From NCBI GenBank assembly GCA_035771175.1, contig CM069601.1, positions 5,284,501-5,348,500 on the forward strand: a stretch of DNA of 64,000 nucleotides, in the 5' to 3' direction. Source of the DNA: Paratinospora sagittata. Its lineage: Eukaryota > Streptophyta > Magnoliopsida > Ranunculales > Menispermaceae. The translations under genes were made by a program, and so were the position numbers. Below the pieces are notes generated by a model that was given only the letters and a program-made list of their open reading frames with translations, did no database searches and was not told where the DNA came from. Positions 13,030 to 25,800 of the stretch are shown one piece after another (position 1 is the first letter of the stretch; each line of letters begins with the position of its first letter).

Positions 13030-13311
13030 CGAAAGTGATAAGGATAATTAGGACTCGTCTTGTAACACAGCTAAGACGCGCCAGTTAGTTTAAGTCTGTA
13101 AAAGGCGCTTGTATTCACTTAGTTATTGACCAATAGTGTTGTAACACATGTTCATAGAGTATGAGCTGCAAACCGACTCTAATCTCTTATAAATAGTTGT
13201 GTAACAGTATCAAATAATGAGAAGATTATTTTCTTGTTTTCTACAACTCTCTCTCAGTCTCTGTTTCTTTCATTTTCTTTTCTTCTCCTCTATTTACTCT
13301 GTAAACTTACA
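13030..13311 (+). repeat. Copia-1 3' LTR
   Basis: 282 bp directly after the polypurine tract, ending in aacttaca before the gtagc duplication. It contains a TATA-like tataaata near 13190 and a CT-rich stretch typical of R/U5. Its first base is C where the 5' LTR has T. Confidence 0.88.
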
Positions 13312-13316
13312 GTAGC

Positions 13317-13587
13317 TAAAGCTTTCTCAAATTTCGTGAAGTCTCTCCCCCACCTTCTCCACCTTCAACTTTGGGTCTCCACGTTCCAAGGGCACCTCAA
13401 AACTTTTGTATTTTTGGGTAACAAAAATAAGCATATTGGAGAATAATTAGAGCAGTACTACTAGTTAGAGAAAAAATGAGAAAAATCAATTAAGAATATT
13501 GGGCACATATATATACCGATTGAAGACCTTTAGATGCACAATTAATGAAAGAAATACACTTTGAAAACTCCGAAAATGTACTCCATG
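13317..13587. other. Intergenic flank of Copia-1
   Basis: Old insertion target DNA without recognisable features. It contains weak RTE-like similarity (tagagcagtactactagttagag) near 13450. Confidence 0.4.
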
Positions 13588-13590
13588 TTA

Positions 13591-13797
13591 GGCCCTGTTT
13601 GGTTCCGTGGTTGGAACAGAGATGCGACAATTTTTTGGCTAAATGCAACAAATAGCAAATTCGAGACATCAGTTTTACAGTGAAAAATGCATTTTTCCAT
13701 ATTTTGCAAGAGTTAGATCCCACTAGCTTCTGCGTTTGAGACTTGCATTTGAAAAAAGCGTTTTGGTCTAAATGTAAAAGTTGTACCAAACAGGGCG
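13591..13797. mobile_element. Tourist-like MITE (PIF/Harbinger type)
   Basis: Seen: terminal inverted repeats ggccctgtttggt and accaaacagggcg, flanked by the 3-bp duplication TTA (13588-13590 and 13798-13800). Length is 207 bp, with no coding capacity. Known: GGCCCTGTTTGG ends with a TTA/TAA target define Tourist MITEs moved by PIF/Harbinger transposases. Confidence 0.9.
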
Positions 13798-13929
13798 TTA
13801 ATCCAAGAGATTTAAGTGTTTAAATACACTTGCCAAGCCTACCCCTAAGTCCCACTATTAGGTACCTTAGCAAGAGATAATGATGGAAAAAGAGGAAAAC
13901 TTAAAATAATATGGACAAAAAAAATGAGA

Positions 13930-14345
13930 AAGGTTAACAAATTAAGAATAATAGAAATGTGAATGTTAAAACGGATATGTGATATAACTTTAATAGATAA
14001 AATTAAAAATTGGCACAGCCAAGAAATGATAGGAGTAGCACTAATTAGAGATAAAAATGAAAGAATTAATTAAAGTGGTTTGGATACATAAAACACAGGC
14101 TTTTGGATGCATCAATACTAATAGGGCGAGCGACTTATTAAAATTACAAGGTAACAATAGAGGTAAAGGAAGGCCTAGAAAAACATGAATAAAAATAATT
14201 AAGAAATATATAACTTTTTTATAATTTGAATACCGACTTAGTCCTTCATAGAGCAGAGCGGATAAAGCGAATTCATGTAGTTAACTCTATGTAGTTGAAA
14301 AAATGTTTAGTTGAGTTGAATTTAGATAAATGAGAAAAATATAAC
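13930..14345 (+). mobile_element. RTE-type LINE relic, 3' end
   Basis: Read in shifting frames, the segment keeps the C-terminal RTE signature: a WFGY-like block (tggtttggatac), a GRP-R-K-like block from ggtaaaggaaggcctaga, and a 3' tail (gtagttaactctatgtagttg) like the one at 39720. Many stops; dead. A related relic is at 33825-34235. Confidence 0.6.
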
Positions 14346-16929
14346 TAATTGTAATTTATGTCTCAACCTGATACTTGATAAAACAAAGTAGAAGAAGTAA
14401 ATCCATATAATCAACCCTATGCAATTAGAAAAAAACTTAGTTAAATTGAGTTTTTTTTTTCTTTTTTTTTTTTGTAATTTTGAAAACTAGTTAAATTGAG
14501 TTGAGTGGTATGACTGAGTATTTATTTAAATATATAGAAGAGAAAGAAGAAAAAAAACCTTTACGAAGAGGATTGAGGGAGGGACAAAAAAGATAATTAT
14601 TCTTAAATAGCATTGTTGAAGGTTTAGATGGAATATGCTAAGTTAATATCTCTAAAACTGATAGAAGCATTTTCATTTATATGTACTATTTAATTATATT
14701 GAATCACATACCTACACACAACTGGAGCTAACGATGTATCCGAAAAAATTAGACTCGTCCAAAAGGGAGGAGGATACCTCCCGGATGCCAAGAAAACCGG
14801 TAATAATAATAAATAAATAAATAAAAAATATGATTTTCCTATCTGTCAACCATAAATATGATGTACCATTACTCACGCAGGATAGTTTATAGTTCATGAT
14901 GTTATCACCAGTACCAAGTCATTTAAAACCAATAAACATGTATAAAATGCAATAGATTCTTTCATTTATTTCATTTTAGATAAAGTAGAACATAAGCTTT
15001 ACTTTACAGAAAAAAAAAAAAAAAAAAAAGGAAAAACAATTTAAATGGTATTCATGATCTTTAAATAAGTGATAAATACGTACCAACCACGAAGAATCCT
15101 GTCAGTTTATCTCTACAACTTTTATGAATATTTTTGGTTGAACTATATCATATACCCACCCGTCAACCTTTCTCTTCATTTTATTTTCAACTTATCATCT
15201 CAGATAAAGCCTTTTTTATCTTTATTTTTTTCTTAAAAAAGTAACCGGGATTTCAACAAGGCAGCAAGATCAGCAAGGCAAGAATCCAGTTGAATTGATA
15301 TTTGAAGCCAATAAGTAACCAAATATGAAGATGAAGAATACTATGTTTTGAACAGTGACAGATAAAAAGAAAAAGAATGGCATCATCTTTGGCATAAGAT
15401 TGGTGGATGTGCCCATCAATTTGGCCTAAACCCTAAAATTCCTACAAATAGATTTTGATTTGTCGTATCAGTAGCTGCTAGCAGCCCCTTGGTTCTGCCA
15501 ACCTATCAACCAACATTTGCAGAAAGAAGTCAATTGGATTTAATGGGCATGAGAGAAGGAGAGCAAACACTAGATTGGTCCAAATGGGTAGGCACTAGAT
15601 ATCAATCAGAAGAGTAGATCTCTGTATAGCTGATACACACTGAAACTCTGGTAATTTCTTCTGCTAATTAACCAACCCTTTTGGTTTGGCTACATTATTT
15701 CAATCTCACAACACTACAATGGAGACAAAGATAATAATAAAGTATGTCCTTATTTTTTTTTGAAAAAAAAAGAAATGACCCATCAAAATGCAAGAGGAGA
15801 ATCATTAATAAATAAAATTATTAAAGGACATACCCAAAAGATAAAGCAACTTGAATATGCAAAAGTGAATAAGTACAGAGAGAAAAGAGAGAGATTACTG
15901 AAAGGAATAAGAATGGTGTTACAGAATGAAAATCCAAGCTTTTAGAAAGTATGCTGTGATTGCAGGCTTAAGATCCAACACATGCCATTTGCCTCTTAAA
16001 AAAAGATAAAAAAGCCTCTGCCACTTTTTTATCTGTGATCACAAACAGACAAACAAAAAAAGCTTATTTCTCTCTCTCTTTCCTATCTTCTTCTCACCCA
16101 AAGTTTCTTATTTATCATCACATAGTTTCATTCATCCTACTACTACTACTACTACTATCATCATGGGAATCTCCTCACTGATTACTTTTTTTTACTCCTC
16201 TTCTTTCTCCCAAAGGTTCCAAACCTAATAATTACTAATCCCTTTGGCCTTTGCTTTTCTCTTTTGCCATCTGCTGCTGCTAATCCCCATACAAAGTACA
16301 AAAACAACCACCCCCCACTCTCATCCACTGTCTTTTATGAAATGAAATTACATTTCTATTTTCTAGTCACTACCACAATAATAACAGGACAGTGCTGTCA
16401 TGACTCGTATGACTCATTAATACTCTTTTCTTTCTCAGTTGACCCCACCTCACTTTTCCTCTTGCTCACCTTCCACACCAAACAGTACCCTTATTAGTAA
16501 GCATTAGCCATTGCTTTTCGACATTTCTAATGATCATGGGCCAGGCTACTGGACAAGAAAGAAAAAAACAATAGGCATATTGACAACTTGCAAGCCAACC
16601 AGCAGTTCTTTTTATGTTCATTCAGCAGCCAAGGTTTGAGCAATATCTGGTGTTGGCATGGCAAAGCCCATAAAATTGGTAATTGGTCCTTACCTCACAT
16701 ACACATTATTTCTAAATTTTCAGTTTTTCTTTTGGGTTCTAAACGTCAGGTGGTTTCTTAAGCTAGCTTATGTTCACATAAACCAGTACACTTCTCCACT
16801 GAGCTTGAATTCATGGGAAATTAATCTTATAGACTCTCCCACTCAAATCACTTATTAAACTAGACCTTAGAGCATCCACGTGCCTTGATTACTTAAAACA
16901 GACTGTGGTCAACGAATAAAGGGTTGGGA
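14346..16929. other. Intergenic DNA with a SINE-tail-like fragment
   Basis: Between 14715 and 14835 lies a segment resembling the 3' part of the SINE at 3109 (gattagtctcgtcc-like block, then A/T-rich tail). Near 16064-16165 is a CT-rich, UTR-like stretch with a CTA microsatellite. No conserved protein was found; frames at 15760-15945 and 16264-16497 match nothing I know. Confidence 0.4.
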
Positions 16930-17104
16930 GAGAGAGAAGTTAGGTACAAAGCAACTAAAATCTATTTTATGGAAAGGTCTCCGGTTCAAGTTTGTCTTTC
17001 ACTATTTATTGGCCACCAGTGCTATTGGATTATGTCCGCCCCATAGAATTAAAAGAAAGAGGGTCCCCGATACCCATGCTCTCAAAAAAAATAAAAAATA
17101 AAAA
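16930..17104 (+). mobile_element. tRNA-derived SINE, diverged copy
   Basis: A B-box-like ggttcaagt at 16983, the 3' block ggattatgtccgcccc, the block ggtccccgataccc and an A-rich tail follow the same order as in the SINE at 39182-39366. Target duplication is not clear, so the 5' end is approximate. Confidence 0.5.
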
Positions 17105-17701
17105 GACTGGTGCTCCATCTAAATGCTGAAATGTCTTATAGATTCTACAAACTTAGGGAGCCTGCTAATAATGGAGTCAGATTTAAGTAGTAAAAGACAT
17201 AAATTTAACCACTATCACTTATCATCTATTTCTAGAAGAAGGAACGATTTATGTGCATTCCACAAGATGAATGTGCTCTCTTTCTCTGACAAATGATCAT
17301 AATTTCATATTTGAATCCTCAGCGGGCCACTATAGACCATTACCTATTAAAAAAATAAAGCAAATTGTTTCTTTTATACCTTAGGAGAAAATTTATATAT
17401 AGTCAAAATAATTTCATATAAAGAAAATGCCTGCCGATTTCATCCTCTTTCATTAGATCAAGAATGTGGTACTTAATGGCTCCAAAATATGAATACATTT
17501 TTGTTGAAATTTTAATAGCAGAACCAGCCCAACATCAAGGTTTGAGTGTTAAGAATGGCAATGCACAAAACAAGCCACCTTGAAAAATTGATTAAAAATG
17601 TAGTAGTAAACAAAAACTCCCTGAGAAAAAGGGTAACCTAGGATCAGAATATGGCTACCATAAGGAGAGAAACTAGATAGATATCAACTAGCTACCTCTA
17701 T

Positions 17702-18206
17702 GCAATGTTTCCAAAGCTTCGCCTGGGCAGGCAATGAAAATTTGTATAAATATTTAAAAAGTTTAAAAAAATTTCTCTAATTTAAAAACAAAAACATCTC
17801 CTTTTTATAATAAACCTTCGGTTCTTTCTCTCTTCAAGTCCATTCTTTTCATTTATTCTGACTAAGAAACGCCGTCAAAATCTCCGACGACCGTCAACAC
17901 CCTCGGACGATAAATATTTAAATTTTGTACTTTTAAACTTTTTAAATAATATGTATTATAACATGAATTAATGTTTTGTTAACATAATTTTAATTAATAT
18001 AAAGTATTTTTTTATCATTTTATGAAAATTTAACATTTATTATAAAATATAGCTAGATAAATATAATCTTGTATATAACCCATCCAAGGACATGTAAATA
18101 AATAATTAATTATCTAAAAATTTATATCACCTTGGCGACGTCAAGGCTACGCCTCGCCTTGACAAAGCAATCGCCTAAACATCGCCTTGAAGCCTTAAAA
18201 ACATTG
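17702..18206. mobile_element. MITE-like element with inverted ends
   Basis: The left end caatgtttccaaagcttcgcctgg pairs in reverse orientation with the right end cgccttgaagccttaaaaacattg. The interior is very AT-rich. The ends resemble the hAT MITE at 35635-36006. No clean 8-bp duplication was seen, so the class is inferred. Confidence 0.5.
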
Positions 18207-18698
18207 CCTTTAAGTACATTAACTTGCACCATTACATGACAAAATGTCATCAGAACAAAATAATTTGCAGTAGATTCAGACCCGCTGCACTAATAGTATA
18301 AAGAATGATAAGTTATGAACTCAGAACTCCACCATTTCCCATTAAAAAATGCTTTATGAACTCTCGACTTTTAAATGTAATTGTCCAAACATTTGATGGC
18401 AAAAAACCAAGTTATACCACAGCATATCACAAACAAAAAAAGAAGGAAAAAATACAGTAGGACAGCATGAAATATCTGCAAAACCAAAGATTTTCTCTGT
18501 ACCTAAATGCCTGAGCTGGGTATAAAAATGCTTCACTTGAGATGGTTTACTCTTCACAAAACTGCAGGCATAGCAAAAGACAACACAGATGCCTCTGATG
18601 TGAAATACATATTGCGGAATCCAAACTGTCAGGACCACTGGTAGTTCAGACTAGTGCATCCCAGATGAGATGGCATCATCTTTAGATAATTGGGCCAC

Positions 18699-18743
18699 TC
18701 AAAATTTTACTCCCAAGTACTGATCCAATACATTCCTGAACGC
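18699..18743 (-). CDS. JMJ31: JmjC gene exon 15 with stop
   Basis: Codes [14 protein letters not shown] and TGA at 18701-18699. Acceptor tttgcag. The 3' UTR probably extends toward about 18,240. Confidence 0.78.
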   Translation of the reverse strand, partial: AFRNVLDQYLGVKF

Positions 18744-19837
18744 CTGCAAACAATATCCAAATTAAAACTTATCTCTATGTACAACAAGAAAATAAATTAC
18801 AACAATTGTGCTACATCACACTTTCACCATATTGGACACCACTCTACATTACCACTCCCTTCTAGGGCTCGTATCTTTTTTCAAAATGAAGGCGCGACAT
18901 GCACAGAAAAAAACTTACAACAATAACATAAAAAATTAAAAAAATAAGGGTTTAAAATTAATAGTAAAAGAAATCAATTAAGAGTCCACAACCCTCGACA
19001 AGGAAAGAATAAACATCTAGTATTTTACACAGTAAATCTCCCAGGTGGTAAAGCATTTTTCTCCATGTCATGTCCTTCATAGAAAACTATTAATGGTCTC
19101 AATAATCCCGTAAATGTGCCTATTATATTTCATCTACCTTATGATCTTTCTACAGTTATGCCACCTTGGGACTCAACTTCTTCACAGTTTAATTAATTGT
19201 ATAACGTGATTCAACTCACCATAATGATGTCTGTAATACAAAATTCTATGACTATACTTGTCTCAACTCCCACTGAAGCTAGCCAACATCCTTCTCTCCT
19301 CTAACCAATAATTTACCCAAAATATGCATTGGTTTCACTTGCTTCCTTCAAATTTAGTTGGGCATAATTTTTTTATACTACTATCTATTTTTGAATCCAA
19401 CAAACCTCCAAATAAGCCGTGAAGTTCCAGCCTGAAATAACATACTTTTGCTGTATGCTTGGACTTATCGAAATAAAGCAGTGCATTAAGACGTGGCTTT
19501 GTCTTCTCTTTCTTGCCAGAGGTTGGTACCAACAATGATTGAAAATATTAGGCCATGCAATACAATGAATAGATAGGTAACTTTTTTTTAATGTTTTTCC
19601 TTCATCAGAAATTCATTTTGTACTAGCAAGTGACCACAAAAAAGGGGGAAAAAAAAAACAAAACAAAAAAAAAAAAACAAAGCAAAAATGGAAAACGTTG
19701 GTCTAGAATCATAGTATCACCAGCTGAGCAAATGACTCTTTTCTGTTCAGAATTGCATCCATTGCAGCAAATTCATCATCAAATACACCATAAAATTCCA
19801 TGTAAAACTTGTCCCTGCAAATAAGAGAAAAACCCCC

Positions 19838-19869
<32 letters not shown>

Positions 19870-22800
19870 TTCAAATTAATTCTGGAAAGTTATGCGATTT
19901 ACAGGAAATAAAAAGCTCTAGTTAAAATCCAGGCATACCGTTCAGCTTTCAGTATCTTTTTATCCATTTCCTCAAACTTCCGTGTAAGGACTTCTGCCCC
20001 CACAGGTGAAAGCATGTGGATGATTAGAGCTTCCAATGTTCTTGGAAAGTTATGCTGTATAGAGAGAACATTTGAAATTCCATTAAGTTCTCCATCTCGA
20101 AAAGTACTGATGAAAAGAAATAAAAGTAAGTAATCTCAAAATGTTAACTTCTAGGAGAACCTATTGTCTCCCACTTTCAACTACTCTAAATAAACAGAAT
20201 TCAAACTCACAGTAAAGTAATAAATGAATCAGTACGAATATTCTTCGTGGACTATATATGATAAAAAAAATGTACAAAATGAAAAAGGAATCTTCAATTG
20301 AGAAAAAAAAAAAAAAAAAAAGCATTCAAGACACTGTCTACCTGCATATCAGATATGCATGATGCACCACATCAAAGATACCTGCAATTTATTGAATTTA
20401 TTTCTTGTATCAATTGCAGGTCTAACTCTACCCAAAAACCCAAAATTTAAGTTCATCTCTTTGTCAAACATGAATAAGCGTAAGCAAAACACAGTTATCC
20501 TTCAGTAGATATAATTCTATCTCACCCTCTTATAGTTTAATGTTGGTAACGCAATGTACTGTACCTATCTAAAATATGATACATCCATTGTTATCCACAT
20601 AGGATGAAAATAATAAACCAAACAAAGTTCCAAACTTAATCCACAGTTTAACAAAATATTATCAACTAATCTGCAACAACAAAATAAAACTTAAAAAATA
20701 TTCCTCACAATGGTGTAAACATACCACCATGGCCAGCAATACATCCCGAAGTGTAAGTGGCTCAAGGGCCCAAAGGATATCAGCAACTGGATCTTCTTTC
20801 AGTCTAAATGAAGTAGCTCTCAGAATCTTCTTCGATTCATCTTTGGTATCAAGTGTTACATTGTCCTTGGATTCCACTGGTTGGCTTGAACTAGCAATGT
20901 TCACACCATCATGAACCAAAGAAATGAGCTCATGAAGAGCCTGAAGAGTACAGGGTTCCAGATGCTTAGACATTATACTGTGATTTTGGTTACTCTCTTG
21001 AATACCCTTAGCCCTAAGCTGCTCTGCATCCTGGTTGCCTGGAGAAGGTAAAAATGCTAACTTCAGTGATCTTACAGAGACAAACTAACCACCAACAAGC
21101 ATGCTTAGTTTGAAACAGCCAACAGCTAGCTCTTACTTTATTCAACAAAATCACTGAAAAAAAAAAAATGAAAGATGCCATATGATCTTGAAATATAATA
21201 AAATCCATCAGCACTTAGAATGAATACTTCTATTTTTTTGATCAAAAAAGAATGAATACTTGTATATCCACCAAAACTAGCATTCCCTTCTAAAACCAAA
21301 GCATTTTATACCAAAATAATGAGAATGTAAGCCAAAAAGACCTGCTTGTCCATCAGCAAGCTGTCCACGAATTTGCTTTACATTCTTCCCATTACCGATT
21401 GAACTCCCATGTAACATATGATCCTGTCCTATTTTCAAAAGGAACAAAAATGCATTAAGGATGATATACAGGTTAGATTTATATTCTGTGAGAGAGACAA
21501 CTGTGTGTGTGTGCACATGGGTGTGTGCATATAGTAAGTTAGAATTTAAAATGACAGATGAAATGTATTCCTTTATGAGTTGATATGTTAAAGGAAGCAA
21601 ATAGGATCGCAGGTCCATATGCCAAGAATCCAAGAATCAAATAAGGAAAAGGAGCTTAACGATTGAAGCTTGCACTAGAAGCTTGGAGGTATTAATGTTT
21701 AAATAATATTGCATCATTGTCAGTGAGTCATTAGGCTGTAGGATTTTGGTGGTTTATCATTTGAATATCTAAGCAAGGTAACAACACTTAGAATTGTATT
21801 TCAAAATGATCAAAGTTTTTATTTTTCCAAGTTTTAAACCATTAAATAAATGTTTAAAATATGCTTTCAAATAGTAGTTGAATCCTCCATTTTTATTTGA
21901 AAAAAGAGTTAAAAAGTGCTTTGAAATAGCTTCTCACATAGAATATATAGGCAAGAATACATCAAGAGCAGCTAGCTCAACTTGAACTAAAAACTAAAAT
22001 CATAGGAAAAGGAACTTAGAGATTAGTGAGGGGGTCTTGCAGATTAGATCATGGATTGGAATTGTAAATCATAAGATTCTACAAACCCTAAACTCATACT
22101 TATATATATAACAAACTCATATACTTAACAAATTTAACACATAATAATCACAAAAGGTAGAGTGCTAGTGTACTAGGGCATCAAGGTTCAAATCCTTGCA
22201 TTGCATTAGGCACAATGAGTTACAATTTAGAATAAGGAATCAATATCTAAGCAAAACATGCCAACAAGATTAACCACCAACCAGCAATAACTAAATAAAA
22301 CACACTAGTATATATTTGTTTGTAGTCTTATAGAGGAAAAATTACAAATAAACTAAGTTGTCTTAGTTCAAGTATCATCATTTAAACCACATTCTTCAGC
22401 ATCAATATCATCTTCATCATCATTAAGCTCCATTTCTTCATCAAAATGGTCATCCATGACATCATGAAGGAAAAGTCCCTCTAAATTCATATTATTATCA
22501 TCTTTGTCATGGATTCCATCTTCATCAGCATCCACATTCCCTATCCTAATGACCTCATCACCTATTATTAGAAAAAATTGGTTGGGAATAATAATAATAA
22601 TTAAAATCTTCGAACTGTATACTCCTAAAATCAAAATTCAAACTTACAAGATGTCCTTCTATTAGCTTCCTCATTACCTTCACTTTCATTAGTTGTTGTT
22701 ACTCCACACGACGTAGCTCCAGTAAGAATATTCAGCCACTTATCCTTTTATGAAAGAACTGGACTTTCTTTCTATAGGACCATATCTAGAAAAAATGATT

Positions 22801-25800
22801 GGACATCATCTGAACAAGCTGCTTCTTTTTTGCCTTTCTCTCAACTTCAAATGTTACATAATAAAACTATGCCATCCATCCATTTTATTCTGCAGCAACC
22901 AATTTTCTTCCCTTTTATTGTACCTTAACATTGTAATATAATGAGACAAACACTGAACGTAGTAAATCTATTTCAAACAAATTGTAGTGATATAATCAAC
23001 TCTTACCATTTCAAACATGCTCCTATTGCACTCACAGCCAAAAGAACTACAAGTAAGCTCAATTTCAAAATCATTAACTTCTTCAATTTTGAACATTCAT
23101 CCCCATAAGAATCCCTCCAGTCAACCGCATGGATAATCATTAAATGAAACTGTTAAACAAAAAGACACAAAGATGTAATGTGGTTCGACTTTATGGCCTA
23201 CATCCACGGGAGAAGAGAAAGGATATTTATTCTTGTGTAATGTCTTAATGGAGGGACACCATATATATAGACATACAGGGCTATGTACATATAGCTATAA
23301 TTACAATTTTAGTAACTGTTATATAAAACGTCGTACTAAAATTATCATCTTTCCTTAAAAGAAATAAATCTGTAAAGGAAATAAATCTGTACAGGAAACA
23401 AATCTCAACACTCCCCCTCAAGCTGGTGAATAAAGGTTTACCATTCCCAGCTTGGACACATTTGTTTGAAATGCAGTATGATTTAACCCTTTAGTGAGCA
23501 TATCGGCGAGCTGATTATTGGTAGACACATATGGAGTACAGATCAACCCACTATTGAGCTTCTCTTTAATAAAGTGTCTATCAATCTCTATACGCTTGGT
23601 TCGATCATGTTGAACTGGGTTATGAGCAATGCTAATTGCAGATTTATTGTCACAATAGAGTCTCATAGGGCCATCCCAGTGTATTTTCAAATCTGTCAAA
23701 ATTATCTGCAACCATAATAGCTCACAAACCCCTTGTGCCATTGCTCGAAATTCTGCTTTAGCACTAGATCTGGCAACTACATTCTGCTTCTTACTTCGCC
23801 ATGTCACCAAATTCCCTCCAAGAAACGTACAATATTCAGTAGTTGATCTTCTGTCAACTACTGAACCAGCATAGTCTGAATCAGTATATGCTTCAAGAAC
23901 CATTCTTGTGTGTCGTTTAAACAAGATGCCCTGTCCTGGAGTCCCTTTAAGATACTGTAGAACGCGATTAGCTGCTTGCAAATGAATATCTTTAGGATTG
24001 TGCATGAACTGACTTATTACACTTACTGCATATGCAATATCAGGTCTTGTGTGAAAGAGATAGATGAGTCTTCCTATTAGTCTTTGATACATCTCTTTAT
24101 TAACAGTCAACGCTTCTTCAGCTTCTCCAAGCTTGTGATTAAGATCAATAGGAGCATTCATTGGTTTGCATGCTAGCTTCCCTATTTCTTTAAGAAGGTC
24201 TGTAATGTACTTCTGTTGAGAGATAAAAATTCCCTGTTTAGAGTGTGCCACTTCAATCCCTAGGAAGTATTTCAATCTCCCTAGTTCCTTGATCTCAAAT
24301 TCCTCGGTCAAACACAGCTTCAAATTTTGTCTCTCGTTCTCATTGTTTCCTGTCATGATGATGTCATCAACATATACTATGTAACTCCCCCTGAAGTCGA
24401 GTGCTTAATAAACAGTGTGTGATCTCCTTGGCTTTGTCTATATCCCATATTTGTCATTACTTTGACAAACCGACCGAACCATGCCCTCGGAGATTGTTTA
24501 AGTCCATACAGGACCTTTTTTAATTTGCACACTTTATCAGTGGTGCCAAATCCTAGAGGCACTTCCATATAGATTTCTTCTTCTAAATCCCCATGTAAAA
24601 ATACATTCTTTACATCAAATTGTTGCAGATCCCAATCATAATTGGCTGCCAATGACAACAGAAGTCTCACAGTATTCATTTTTGCAACTGGAGCAAATGT
24701 CTCTTGATAGTCCACACCATATGTCTGAGTATATCCTTTGGCTACCAATCTTGCCTTGTAGCGCTCTAGGGACCCATCTGCTTTGTATTTTACTGTATAA
24801 ACCCATTTGCATCCTACAGGTTTCTTTCCTGGAGGCAAGTCTACCAACTCCCATGTTGTATTTTTCTCCAGAGCTTCCATTTCCACATTCATAGCTTGTT
24901 TCCAATTTGTATTAGATAAAGCATCGGATAATGATGTAGGAGTCTAGATATTGTTCAGGCTGGCAAGGAAACTCTTATGGGTTGGTGAGAATTTCTCAAA
25001 GGATACAACATGAGATAGTGGATACAAGGGATGTTTAGTGCATTCCCTTGTTCCCTTTCTAATGGCAATGGGAAGGTCATTGTCAGGTTCAGAGGCTAAA
25101 AGATCATTGTTAGTTTCAGGAACGAATGAAATTTGTAAGGAGGGTTCAGGATTTGTTACCTCATTCTCAGGGATTGGTTCAGATTCTTGAGCTTGCATCG
25201 GTTCAGGAGCTGCAGCTTTATTCCTTGAGTACATTTGTCCAGTCATCCGATCCTTAGGTTCGTCATTGGATACAGGGGGTGTAGGAGATTCAGGTTTGGT
25301 TTGTTGGAGGGTAAAGGGGTCAAAAAGATCAAAAGGGTTATCACAGGAGTTCCGATCCTTATCTTCCATGATGACATTCTCCCTCGGAAGAGGAGCGGAA
25401 AAATAGGGCTCAGGTTCACAGAAAGTGACATCGGCTGAGACAAAGAATTTCTTTGATGGCGGATGATAACATTTATATCCCTTTTGAGTGGAAGAGTATC
25501 CGACAAAAACACACTTAAGAGCTCTAGGGTCCAACTTTCCCCTGTTGGGTTGGTGAACATGGACAAATGAAACACACCCAAATATTTTAGGTATAAGACT
25601 ATTGGAGATTTTAAGCTTAGGATAAAATTGACGTAGCTTTTCCATAGGACTTTTGAAATCAAGGGTCCGGGATGGTAAACGGTTAATAAGATGTGTTGCA
25701 GTAAGGACAGCTTCCCCCCAATAGGACTTAGGCATATTATTCTGAAATAAAAAAGCTCGGGTTGTGACAAGCAGGTGACCATTTTTTCTTTCAACAACTC

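Larger units (their letters stand above)
8457..13311 (+). mobile_element. Degenerate Ty1/copia LTR retrotransposon (Copia-1)
   Basis: Seen: the 5-bp target duplication gtagc occurs at 8452-8456 and 13312-13316. The 3' LTR is 13030-13311; a truncated 5' LTR copy is 8457-8573. A polypurine tract (gaggggggg) sits at 13021-13029 just before the 3' LTR. The domain order is zinc knuckle, protease, integrase, reverse transcriptase, RNase H, which is Copia order. The 5' LTR jumps straight into late gag, so the primer-binding site and most of gag were deleted. A second LTR element is inserted at 10831-11698. The element is dead. Confidence 0.92.

Noticed and set aside
18354..18638. 94-codon - strand frame downstream of JmjC exon 15
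   Set aside because: Falls in the presumed 3' UTR after the stop codon; no family match.
22160..22230. B-box-like ggttcaaatcc, possible tRNA or SINE
   Set aside because: No A box or cloverleaf at the right distance and no target duplication.
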